Shown: positions 1 to 7,093, counted from the first letter of the stretch. The stretch: 18,172 nt of DNA from Candidatus Nomurabacteria bacterium GW2011_GWF2_43_8 (GCA_001000035.1 LCGX01000003.1:1-18172); one strand, 5' to 3'. Notes: a model not told the origin generated them from the letters alone. Made by a program: numbers and translations.

Positions 1-34
1 ACTTGTAATGCAGGTCCGATTCCTGCCAGAGTCA
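1..34 (+). tRNA. 3' end of a tRNA gene (truncated by window edge)
   Basis: A 5-bp T stem (GCAGG at 10-14 with CCTGC at 22-26) closes a 7-base loop TCCGATT, followed by seven bases able to form the acceptor 3' strand (27-33) and a discriminator A at 34. The next bases are CAAAA, so CCA is not encoded. The anticodon lies outside the window and the amino acid cannot be told. The loop has C where nearly all tRNAs have T55 (TTCGA became TCCGA). The 3' end of a tmRNA would look similar. The 5' acceptor strand cannot be checked. Confidence 0.5.
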
Positions 35-65
35 CAAAAATACAAAAGTAAAAATTAAAACAAAA

Positions 66-1834
66 ATGGAAATCAGGAACATAGCGATAATAGCTCACGT
101 GGACCATGGCAAAACCACTTTGACTGACAATCTTATGCGGCAATTCGGGGATTTGTCCGAAGAGGATTTTACTATGGACGTAAACGCTTTGGAAAAAGAG
201 CGAGGTATCACTATTTATTCAAAGAATACGTCTATCTTTTACAAAGGTACAAAGATAAATATCGTGGATACCCCTGGCCACGCAGATTTTGGTTCGGAAG
301 TGGAACGTGTTCTGCGCGCGATTGATTCCGTGCTTTTACTGGTGGATGCCGCCGAAGGGCCGATGCCGCAGACCAGATTTGTCCTGAAAAAAAAATAGAC
401 AAGCCGGCTTCTGATCCGCACCGGGCACACGAGGAAGTTTTGGAATTATTTTTTGAACTGGGCGCTAGTGAGGACCAGGCGAATTTTGAGACGGTTTACG
501 CAGTCGGACGCGAAGGCAAGGCTTTTAGAAATCTTGGTGATGAATCAAGTGATTTATCTCCGCTTTTGGATGTGATTTTGGAAAAAGTTTTGCCCGCTTC
601 TAGCGGGTCCGACAATGAAAAAATGTCCGCGCAAGTTTTTAATTTGGGCTATGATAATTTTTTGGGCCGCATGGCCGTGGCCAGGATTTACTCCGGGAAA
701 ATATTTTCCGGCAGTCAGGTTTTTGTTAAAGGCGAGAACGGAACCCGTAAAGGAAAAATTACGAAACTTTTTGGCTTTGAGGGTATAGCCAGAAAAGAAG
801 AAGAAGTCGCCCACTCCGGCGACATTGTTCTTCTAGCCGGAATTCCGGATATTTATATCGGAGAGACTATTTGTGAAGACGAAAGCGTGGAGATGTTGCC
901 ACATATCGCGATTGATGAACCGACCCTGTCCTTGAATTTTTTAGTGAACGATTCTCCATCCGCGGGTCGCGAGGGAAAATTTGTAACTTCCAGACAGATC
1001 AAAGAACGGTTGGAAAGAGAACTGGAGGTGAATGTTGGGCTTCGGGTTGATTTTTCCCCCGACCAGGGAAGAAATAAAATGGGCCCATCTTTTTTCAAAG
1101 TGTATGGTCGGGGAGAACTCCACATCGCCATACTTTTAGAAAATATGCGCCGGGAAGGTTTTGAAATTCAGGTTTCAGAGCCGGAAGTTATTATCAAAGA
1201 GACAGATGGAATTAAAACGGAACCATACGAAGAGCTGGTAATCGATGTGCCGATGGAGTTTTCCGGAGGGGTAATTGAGAAAATCGGCGGAAGGCGCGGT
1301 ATTATGAAAAATATGGTTGAAAAAGAAGGTATCGTTAGGGTTATTTTTGACATACCGACGCGCGGGCTTCTAGGATATCGCGGAGAATTCATCATAGATA
1401 CCAAAGGGGAAGGCATAATGTCCTCACGGGTCACTGGTTTCAAAGAATATGCCGGGGAAATAAGGAAAAGAGAATATGGTTCCATGGTTTCCATGGTAAA
1501 CGGCAAAGCCGTGGCTTTTTCCCTTGCAAATTTACAGGAACGTGGTATATTGTACATAGAACACGGAACAGAGGTTTACGAGGGGATGGTTGTCGGGAAT
1601 GTTTTAAAAGGAGACGATATGTCTGTCAATCCCACGAAAGGCAAACAGCTCTCCAACATGAGAGCTTCCGGCACCGACGAAGCTATAACCTTAAACCCTG
1701 TTTTTGTTTTGAATATTGAGCGAGGTCTTGAAGTGATGAATAAAGATGATTATCTGGAAATTACTCCGAAATCCGTCCGGCTTCGCAAGAAGTATCTGAC
1801 CGAACTTGACCGGGTCAGAGTAAAGAGAGAATGA
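66..1834 (+). pseudogene. typA: TypA/BipA ribosome-associated GTPase, frame broken by an apparent ~40-nt deletion
   Basis: TypA is a translational GTPase of the EF-G/LepA class that binds the ribosome. The first 110 codons (66-398) carry G1 AHVDHGKTT (residues 10-18), the ERGITI switch I region and G3 DTPGHADFG, then reach TAG just after [13 protein letters not shown]. The second part continues in the -1 frame to 1834 with all downstream TypA landmarks: EGKFVTSRQI, GRGELHIAILLENMRREGF, PTRGLLGYRGEF and NMRASGTDEA. At the junction (387-396) a run of nine A leads directly into codons for K-I-D-K-P. In E. coli BipA, 13 residues including the Asn of the NKxD motif lie between these points, so the gap fits a 40-nt loss. 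The stop is TGA at 1832-1834. Either the gene is really inactivated or the assembly collapsed between A-rich stretches. Family identity is very sure; gene status is not. Confidence 0.9.
593..607 (+). repeat. Short palindrome in typA
   Basis: CCCGC (593-597) and GCGGG (603-607) around TTCTA, in a part of typA that varies between species (encoding LPASSGSDN). It resembles the inverted repeat before rpoA (13899-13912). Five pairs only, so it may be chance. Confidence 0.3.
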
Positions 1835-1863
1835 TTGTAAAATTAAGAAATTAGTGATATAAT
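1835..1863 (+). promoter_or_regulatory. Promoter of the sigma-like regulator gene
   Basis: TTGTAA at 1835-1840, a 17-base spacer and TATAAT at 1858-1863, with an extended -10 TG at 1855-1856. The -35 box begins right after the typA stop. The expected start of transcription is about 1870, downstream of the first in-frame ATG (1866), which favours ATG 1878 as the translation start. Confidence 0.6.
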
Positions 1864-1877
1864 GTATGAAGCAATTT

Positions 1878-2909
1878 ATGCCAACGACATCCTTCAAACC
1901 TAAAAAAGTCACTCAAAAAATAATTTCGCACCTGCATAGCCGCGCCTCGGACGTGATTATGAACCGTTTCGGCTTGACCGCCGACGGCCGGAGAAAAACT
2001 CTCGAGGAAATCGGCAAAAAATACAATATTACCCGGGAGCGCGTGCGTCAGATCGAAGACGCAGCTATCAATCTCATCAAAAAGTCCGATGCCTACAAAA
2101 ACGAGCAGGCGGTTTTTGATGAACTGAAACAAATAGTGCGCAACTTAGGATCGATTGTCGCCGAGCACGAGCTTTTACCCCATATTTCTAAAGATAAGTC
2201 CACCCAAAACCATATCAATTTTTTCTTGGTACTGGGGGACGCTTTCAAAAAACACCGCGAAGACGAGCACTTTCATACTCGCTGGAGCATCGATGACACC
2301 ATGACGGAAAAGATTCATGATGCTCTGAGGAAGCTTTACGCCAGCTTGAAAGACGAAGACCTGATTCCGGAAACCGAAATGATTAAAAAGTTTCTAGAGC
2401 ACCTGAAGGATGTTGCCGAACAGTATAAAAACGAGGAAATGGCCAAGCGCTGGCTCTCGATGTCCAAGACCATTTCCAAGAATCCGCTGGGCGAGTGGGG
2501 CAAAGCGACTTCTCCCAACATCCGTACCCGCGGGATCAAGGATTTCGCCTATCTAGTGATGAGGCGCCACGGTTCCCCGATGCACTTCAAGGAGGTGGCC
2601 GATTCAATTTCTAAGATTTTCGGCAAAAAAACCCATTATGCCACCTGCCACAATGAGCTCATCAAGGATCCCCGTTTTGTCTTGGTTGGGCGCGGGATAT
2701 ATGCCCTCTCCGAGTGGGGCTATAAAGCCGGCATTGCACGCGAAGTCATAGAGGATATTTTAAAGAGAGCGGGAGAGCCGATGGGAAAAGAAGAAATCAT
2801 AAAGAGAGTAATGAAAGAAAGATATTTTAAGAAAAATACCATTCTGGTGAATCTGGCCAATTCAAAATATTTCAAAAAGAACGCCAAAGGGCTTTACGCG
2901 CTGGCCTAA
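1878..2909 (+). CDS. Sigma-70 region 4 / HARE-type winged-helix transcription regulator
   Basis: A 343-residue protein. Residues about 30-71 form a sigma-70 region 4 helix-turn-helix, recognisable in GRRKTLEEIGKKYNITRERV followed by RQIE, the segment that in sigma factors reads the -35 box. Residues about 219-284 (IKDFAYLVMRRHGSPMHFKE...FVLVGRGIYALSEWG) look like a HARE-HTH domain, as found in the RNA polymerase delta subunit, and the last ~58 residues look like a second winged helix. Regions 1-3 of a sigma factor are missing, so it is unlikely to open promoters alone; an accessory RNA-polymerase-binding regulator is my inference. An ATG at 1866 would add four residues, but the promoter at 1835-1863 would start transcription after it. 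It has its own promoter and is 43 bases downstream of typA. The domain calls are fairly sure, the role is not. Confidence 0.75.
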   Translation: MPTTSFKPKKVTQKIISHLHSRASDVIMNRFGLTADGRRKTLEEIGKKYNITRERVRQIEDAAINLIKKSDAYKNEQAVFDELKQIVRNLGSIVAEHELLPHISKDKSTQNHINFFLVLGDAFKKHREDEHFHTRWSIDDTMTEKIHDALRKLYASLKDEDLIPETEMIKKFLEHLKDVAEQYKNEEMAKRWLSMSKTISKNPLGEWGKATSPNIRTRGIKDFAYLVMRRHGSPMHFKEVADSISKIFGKKTHYATCHNELIKDPRFVLVGRGIYALSEWGYKAGIAREVIEDILKRAGEPMGKEEIIKRVMKERYFKKNTILVNLANSKYFKKNAKGLYALA

Positions 2910-2920
2910 ATCTTTTCATT

Positions 2921-2948
2921 TTGTTTTTTCGGCTTTCTATACTAAAAT
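2921..2948 (+). promoter_or_regulatory. Promoter of the two-helix membrane protein gene, probably leaderless
   Basis: TTGTTT at 2921-2926, a 16-base spacer and TAAAAT at 2943-2948. Six bases separate the -10 box from the ATG at 2955, so the expected transcription start is the ATG itself. No Shine-Dalgarno sequence is placed to act on this start. Confidence 0.55.
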
Positions 2949-2954
2949 ACAGGT

Positions 2955-4349
2955 ATGGATGAGTTTTTGGCGGGGGTAGAGGAATTTATAATCAAGCACT
3001 GGCCTTGGATTATTGTCGTTATCCTCCTCTACCTTGTTTGGAAATTTAACATAGAGAGCGAAGTTGTAAGGGCCATTCTAGCTCTGGGTGGAACGGTGCT
3101 TTTGGGCCGGATTGCCTGGAGGTTTTGGGTGCATTACATCCAGCAGGATTTCATTTCCGGAATAGATTTTGTACTCTTGGAAATAGTCCCTCCGCGCGAG
3201 GTCCTGCGGAGTCCGCAGGCGATGGAACTTTTTATAACCAACGCCCTCTATCACTGGAGCATGAAAGGAGGCAAGGAAGAGTACTGGCAGGGAGCTGTCT
3301 GGTTTTGGTTTTCTTTGGAGATTGCTTCCATCGACGGGCAGGTGCATTTTTATATAAGGACGCCGTCGCGTATCCGGGGACTGATTGAAACGCAGATGTA
3401 CGCGCAGTATCCGCAGGCGCAGGTCAAAGCGGTGGAGGATTATACTTTGGGGGTTGACGAGATATCGCCGGAGAGCGCGTGGAACGGGTGGGGATGCGAA
3501 TTCAAACTGACTAAGCCCGAGGCATATCCCATCAGGACATATGTTGATTACGGACTCGATGAAGATCCAAAGGAGGAATATAAAGTTGACCCTGTTTCGC
3601 CGGTGGTGGAACTTTTCGGTTCCTTGCAAAAAGGGGAGCAAATGTGGATGCAGATTGTCGTTACGCCTTCCAAGAAAACGTATCGCACGAAAGGTACTTG
3701 GTTCGGCAAACACGATTGGGTGGTAGAGGCAAGGAACGAAATGTTTAAATTAATGAGGCCTTATACTTCCCAAAGAGAAGAGCCGGGTCAGGGACTTGTT
3801 AAATTGGCTCGAATTGAAATTCGTGTTCCTAAGTTTTTAGATAATACTGCAACGGCAATGTCCGCTAAAACAGCCAAAGTCGGTTTCGAGACCGGAATTA
3901 GGGTTATGTATGTGGCGAAAAAAGAGGCGTTTGATATGAACAGCCGGCGGAACCTCCGCCTTATTTTCCGCCAGTACGCCAAACCCGACTGTAATGAATT
4001 TTACCGCATAAACTCGGCTCAGGCGGATTTTTACAGCGGCATATTTACGGCTTCGCCGGCAACTATCATGATGCTGGCCAACCGGATGCTTCATGAATTC
4101 CGCGAGCGGGCGTTTTTTCATCTCCCGCTCCGCCACCATATTTTTGGCCAGAATCACTGGAAGTGGCCTATTCCGCAGGTTCTTTCGCTTGACAGCATAA
4201 TCAAAGCATACCCCCATCATCTTACTTTTGTCTTAAATACGGAAGAACTGGCAACCCTGTGGCACTTCCCGGGCCAGATTTTGAAAGTTCCTACCCTGGA
4301 GCGCATCGAATCCAAGGAAGCCTCTCCGCCACCGAATTTACCGACATAA
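2955..4349 (+). CDS. Membrane-anchored protein of unknown function, CPR type
   Basis: A 464-residue protein. The N terminus has two hydrophobic stretches at about residues 16-29 (PWIIVVILLYLVWK) and 37-58, which should anchor it as a hairpin, followed by about 400 soluble residues. Distinctive segments are FVLLEIVPPREVLRSPQAME, WFSLEIASIDGQVHFYIRTP and IETQMYAQYPQAQ. I recall similar proteins in many Parcubacteria, sometimes near VirB4/TraC-like secretion ATPases, but I cannot name a domain, and no such ATPase is in this window. The Pro-rich tail (PPPNLPT) suggests that a following domain has been lost or is encoded separately. The next gene, mltG, begins 7 bases later. A role in envelope transport is only a guess. 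Confidence 0.7.
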   Translation: MDEFLAGVEEFIIKHWPWIIVVILLYLVWKFNIESEVVRAILALGGTVLLGRIAWRFWVHYIQQDFISGIDFVLLEIVPPREVLRSPQAMELFITNALYHWSMKGGKEEYWQGAVWFWFSLEIASIDGQVHFYIRTPSRIRGLIETQMYAQYPQAQVKAVEDYTLGVDEISPESAWNGWGCEFKLTKPEAYPIRTYVDYGLDEDPKEEYKVDPVSPVVELFGSLQKGEQMWMQIVVTPSKKTYRTKGTWFGKHDWVVEARNEMFKLMRPYTSQREEPGQGLVKLARIEIRVPKFLDNTATAMSAKTAKVGFETGIRVMYVAKKEAFDMNSRRNLRLIFRQYAKPDCNEFYRINSAQADFYSGIFTASPATIMMLANRMLHEFRERAFFHLPLRHHIFGQNHWKWPIPQVLSLDSIIKAYPHHLTFVLNTEELATLWHFPGQILKVPTLERIESKEASPPPNLPT

Positions 4350-4350
4350 T
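4345..4350 (+). promoter_or_regulatory. Candidate -10 box for mltG at leaderless spacing
   Basis: CATAAT at 4345-4350 overlaps the stop codon of the preceding gene and ends six bases before the mltG ATG at 4357, the same spacing seen at several other genes here. No good -35 box is visible, so on its own this is weak. Confidence 0.35.
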
Positions 4351-4356
4351 TATTTT

Positions 4357-5283
4357 ATGGAAAATTTTTCTTCTCCACCTGAACTTGGCCATCCTGTATC
4401 CGAATGGAAATATAAATATATAAGAGGGATCTTAGGCACGGTCCTGCTTTTGGGCGTTTTTTATTTTTTGTTTATAAGCGCTCCAAGCGATTTTCCCATC
4501 GGAACCATGGTTAGAGTGGAACCCGGAATGAACTTGCGCGTGATTTCTTCGCTGCTGAAGGAGCAAAATATCATACGGTCGAGGACAGTATTCGAATCTT
4601 TGGTAATAATTCTGGGCGACGAGAAACGCATAGTGTCGGCTGATTATTTGTTGGAGGATAAATTGCCGGTTTTTGAAATTGCCTGGCGCATCGGGAGAGG
4701 CAAGCATCATATGGCGCCGGTTTCCGTTACGATTCCAGAAGGGTTTGATGTTGATCAGATTGCCGACATTGTTTCTTCGGAGCTGATAAGTTTCGACAAG
4801 GCCGAGTTTTTACTGAAAGCGAAGCCGCTGGAGGGTTATCTTTTTCCCGACACCTACTTTTTTCTGACCAATGCCGGGGAAGAAGAAGTTCTGCAGTCTT
4901 TGCGGGACAATTTTGAGAAGAGAGTTGGTTCTGTTCGACCGGAGATAACCAAATCGGGCAGGACAGAGGAAGAAATCATCATTATGGCTTCGATTATTGA
5001 AAGAGAAGCAAAGGGGGATATTGACCGGAAAATTATTTCCGGAATTTTATGGAAAAGGATTTCTATCGGCATGCCGCTCCAAGCGGACGCCGTGCCGGAA
5101 ACTTACGAGAAGAGGGGATTGCCAAATAGTCCAATCGGCAATCCCGGTTTGGAGGCCATAGAAGCGGCCATTTATCCGGAGAGTTCGTCTTATCTTTATT
5201 ATCTGCACGACAAAGAAGGCGGAATTCATTACGCGAAAAGTTTTGCGGAACACCTTGATAACAAATTGAAATATTTGCGGTAG
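4357..5283 (+). CDS. mltG: Endolytic murein transglycosylase MltG, with an internal gap
   Basis: MltG (YceG-like) cuts nascent glycan strands at the membrane and sets their length. This 308-residue copy has a short cytoplasmic N terminus, one membrane helix (about 24-41), a LysM-like region, then the catalytic domain. LEGYLFPDTY (158-167), MASIIEREA (210-218, with the catalytic Glu expected at 215) and GNPGLEAIEAAIYPE (261-275) are typical family blocks. After LQADA (241-245) the usual segment (LQ-D-T-x-x-Y-G through DSPYNTY) is missing and the protein goes straight to PETYEKRGLPNSPI, roughly 30 residues short of the family and still in frame. The active site may be affected because that segment lies near the cleft. 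It probably has its own start signal (CATAAT just upstream) and is followed at once by the exonuclease gene. Confidence 0.88.
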   Translation: MENFSSPPELGHPVSEWKYKYIRGILGTVLLLGVFYFLFISAPSDFPIGTMVRVEPGMNLRVISSLLKEQNIIRSRTVFESLVIILGDEKRIVSADYLLEDKLPVFEIAWRIGRGKHHMAPVSVTIPEGFDVDQIADIVSSELISFDKAEFLLKAKPLEGYLFPDTYFFLTNAGEEEVLQSLRDNFEKRVGSVRPEITKSGRTEEEIIIMASIIEREAKGDIDRKIISGILWKRISIGMPLQADAVPETYEKRGLPNSPIGNPGLEAIEAAIYPESSSYLYYLHDKEGGIHYAKSFAEHLDNKLKYLR

Positions 5284-5286
5284 AAT
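5281..5286 (+). promoter_or_regulatory. Candidate -10 box for the exonuclease gene
   Basis: TAGAAT at 5281-5286 contains the mltG stop codon and ends six bases before the ATG at 5293. TTGATA at 5255-5260 is 20 bases upstream, too far for an ideal -35. Listed because the spacing to the ATG matches that of neighbouring genes. Confidence 0.35.
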
Positions 5287-5292
5287 GGAGAA

Positions 5293-5820
5293 ATGAGAAA
5301 ACACAATCTGGCTTTCATCGACATAGAAACCACCGGCCTTAATTTGCTTCGGCACGAGATTATTGAAATCGGCTGTGTGTTCTCGACGCCGGGCCTGGAA
5401 GTCATTGGGGAGCTCGAGTTGAAAATAAAACCCGAACACATCGAAAATGCCGACCCGGTAGCTTTAAAGGTTAATCATTATGAAGAGAAAGACTGGGAAT
5501 CAGCGCTTGAACTGAGAGAGGCGATGAAAATTTTTTCGGAGAAAACGAAAGATTGCATCATGATCGGGCATAACGTAGCTTTTGATTCCGGTTTTTTGGA
5601 GTATGCCTCAAGCGAGGCTGGGATAGCCAATACCATGCATTACCACAAGCTGGATACTGTCTCGATTTCCTGGGCAAAACTCCATAAGGACCCGGACGTC
5701 GAGCATTTTTCTCTGCGTGAGCTGTGCGTGCGTTTCGGTATCAAAAATGAACGCGCGCATACCGCCCTGTCCGACGCGCGCGCGACCTTCGAGCTTTACA
5801 AAAAACTGATGAGCTTGTAA
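5293..5820 (+). CDS. DnaQ/RNase T-like 3'-5' exonuclease (DEDDh)
   Basis: A 175-residue single-domain exonuclease. The three Exo motifs are all present: Exo I FIDIETTGL with D10 and E12, Exo II HNVAFDSGFL with D98, and Exo III HTALSDARAT with H156 and D161. This is the DEDDh set that binds two metal ions and removes nucleotides from 3' ends. No polymerase, BRCT or GIY-YIG domain is attached, so it could act as a stand-alone proofreading subunit (DnaQ epsilon-like) or in RNA/DNA repair; the sequence does not decide. It starts 9 bases after mltG, with a -10-like TAGAAT spanning the mltG stop. No substrate can be inferred from the neighbours. Confidence 0.9.
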   Translation: MRKHNLAFIDIETTGLNLLRHEIIEIGCVFSTPGLEVIGELELKIKPEHIENADPVALKVNHYEEKDWESALELREAMKIFSEKTKDCIMIGHNVAFDSGFLEYASSEAGIANTMHYHKLDTVSISWAKLHKDPDVEHFSLRELCVRFGIKNERAHTALSDARATFELYKKLMSL

Positions 5821-5855
5821 GTTTGATATATGACCCATTCGATAAAAACTCAGGG

Positions 5856-5881
5856 TCATGGTGAGCAAAGTCGAACCATGA
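5856..5881 (+). repeat. REP-like palindrome overlapping the mnmA start codon
   Basis: TCATGGT (5856-5862) and ACCATGA (5875-5881) form a 7-bp stem around the 12-base loop GAGCAAAGTCGA. The right arm contains the mnmA ATG (5878). A second pairing, ATGACCC (5830-5836) with GGGTCAT (5853-5859), shares bases with it, so the two stems exclude each other. The loop resembles the GAGC..GTCGA core of REP-like repeats common in bacterial genomes; that likeness is from memory. Confidence 0.55.
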
Positions 5882-7086
5882 AAAAAAAGACCGTTTTTGT
5901 GGGACTTTCCGGCGGGGTGGATTCGGCTGTGAGCGCGGCTCTTCTTAAAAAGCAGGGCTTTGAAGTTGTCGGGGTTTTTATTAAGACCTGGCATCCGGAT
6001 TTTTTGGAGTGCAACGAGGAAGAGGAGCGCCACGACGCTATGTGCGTCGCGGCGCATCTGGGTATCCCGTTCCTAACTTTTGACTTCGAAAATGTGTACA
6101 AAAAAGAAGTGGCGGATTATATGATTCGCGAATATAAGGCGGGCCGGACGCCCAATCCTGATGTGATGTGCAACAAAGAAGTAAAGTTTGGCGCGTTTCT
6201 CAAAAAAGCGCTGGCGATGGGTGCGCTTGTTCGTCCTTCGGCGGAGATTTTTGTGGCGACAGGACATTACGCCAGAACTGGAGCGGAACATGCTTTTTTG
6301 AAGGAGTGGCAGAGCGAAGCGAAGAACCGAGCGACTGAAAAAAAGCATGTTCCGCTTTCGTCAAAAATACTAAATCTGCTCCGCGGGAGTGATCCGTCAA
6401 AAGATCAAAGTTATTTTTTGTGGACGCTTAGGCAGGAGCAGTTAAAAAAAATTTTATTTCCAATCAGTAATTTGAAGAAAATAGAAGTTCGCCGATTAGC
6501 TAAAAAATTTAAACTGCCAGTGGCAGAGAAAAAGGACAGCCAAGGCATCTGCTTTCTAGGCGCGGTGGATTTGAAAGAATTCCTCAAACATTACATCAAA
6601 GAAAAAAAAGGAAAGATAAAAAATGAGGCAGGGGAGATAATCGGGTATCATGACGGAGCGGTCTTCCACACTTTGGGAGAACGGCACGGATTTACGATTA
6701 CAAAAAAAAGTCCGAAAGACGGCCCGTATTATATTGTCGGCAAAGATGTGAAAAAAAATATTCTAGTGGTATCGCAGATGAAAAAAGATTCAAAGAATTC
6801 TTTGGCTTTACTCCGCCCTACGGGCAGAACCTTCCGCCAGCAGAATTCTTTGAATCTTTTTTTTGTAGGAATAAAAGATACAAATTGGATTTTTAAAATT
6901 CCAAAATCAGGCAAAAATTATACCGCGCAAATTCGTTATCACGGCGAGTTTTTACCTTGCACGATAAAGTGTGCAAAGTTCGACTTTGCACAGGTGGTTT
7001 TTAAAAAGCCCGTTTTGGCGGCGGCAGGCCAGTCCTGCGTAATTTACGACGGCGATGTTTGCTTGGGGGGAGGAGTTATTATATAA
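5878..7086 (+). CDS. mnmA: tRNA-specific 2-thiouridylase MnmA, with extra palindrome-derived segments
   Basis: MnmA puts the 2-thio group on U34 of tRNAs for Lys, Glu and Gln. This 402-residue protein has the ATP-binding PP-loop GLSGGVDS (9-16), the nucleophile Cys98 in NPDVMCNKEVKFG, the second catalytic Cys225 in DSQGICFLG, and the C-terminal barrel ending GDVCLGGGVI. Compared with E. coli MnmA it has three extra segments: about 7 residues in GALVRPSAEIFVATGHY, about 24 residues between ATGHYAR and LLRGSDPSKDQSYF, and about 18 residues after NILVVSQ. The last two coincide with long perfect inverted repeats (6282-6356, 6781-6862). The open frame could begin at 5830, but residues before 5878 derive from a palindrome and resemble nothing in the family. 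Catalytic residues are intact, so it is probably functional. Confidence 0.93.
   Translation: MKKKTVFVGLSGGVDSAVSAALLKKQGFEVVGVFIKTWHPDFLECNEEEERHDAMCVAAHLGIPFLTFDFENVYKKEVADYMIREYKAGRTPNPDVMCNKEVKFGAFLKKALAMGALVRPSAEIFVATGHYARTGAEHAFLKEWQSEAKNRATEKKHVPLSSKILNLLRGSDPSKDQSYFLWTLRQEQLKKILFPISNLKKIEVRRLAKKFKLPVAEKKDSQGICFLGAVDLKEFLKHYIKEKKGKIKNEAGEIIGYHDGAVFHTLGERHGFTITKKSPKDGPYYIVGKDVKKNILVVSQMKKDSKNSLALLRPTGRTFRQQNSLNLFFVGIKDTNWIFKIPKSGKNYTAQIRYHGEFLPCTIKCAKFDFAQVVFKKPVLAAAGQSCVIYDGDVCLGGGVII
6282..6356 (+). repeat. Intragenic palindromic element 1 in mnmA (18-bp perfect arms)
   Basis: The left arm AGCGGAACATGCTTTTTT (6282-6299) is the exact reverse complement of AAAAAAGCATGTTCCGCT (6339-6356), around a 39-base loop rich in GAGCGAAGCGAAG-type sequence. 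The element is 75 bases, exactly 25 codons, and falls where MnmA has about 24 residues more than the E. coli protein. The frame stays open throughout. Confidence 0.85.
6781..6862 (+). repeat. Intragenic palindromic element 2 in mnmA (21-bp perfect arms)
   Basis: Bases 6781-6801 and 6842-6862 are perfect reverse complements over 21 bp (core GATTCAAAGAATTC on the left, GAATTCTTTGAATC on the right), with a 40-base loop that contains a small GCCC-TAC-GGGC hairpin at 6815-6825. It lies in an extra segment of MnmA about 18 residues longer than in E. coli. One arm plus the loop is 61 bases, close to the size of the excess. Confidence 0.85.
6971..6991 (+). repeat. Short perfect palindrome in mnmA
   Basis: GTGCAAAGT (6971-6979) and ACTTTGCAC (6983-6991) pair over 9 bp around the loop TCG. 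The protein here (CTIKCAKFDFAQVVF) aligns with other MnmA proteins without extra residues, so this is either a replaced stretch or chance pairing. Confidence 0.5.
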
Positions 7087-7087
7087 T
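7059..7087 (+). promoter_or_regulatory. Promoter of the mgtC-like gene, leaderless spacing
   Basis: TTGCTT at 7059-7064, a 17-base spacer and TATAAT at 7082-7087. The -10 box overlaps the mnmA stop codon (TAA 7084-7086) and ends six bases before the ATG at 7094. Confidence 0.55.
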
Positions 7088-7093
7088 TTATAT

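Noticed and set aside
3078..3713. Minus-strand open frame of 211 codons
   Set aside because: Antisense shadow of the two-helix membrane protein gene; no family features, many Arg/His/Pro from complementing plus-strand codons.
5830..5877. N-terminal extension of MnmA from the upstream ATG
   Set aside because: The 16 extra residues come from palindromic repeat DNA and precede the universal MnmA start (KKKTVFVGLSGGVDS); kept out of the gene call.
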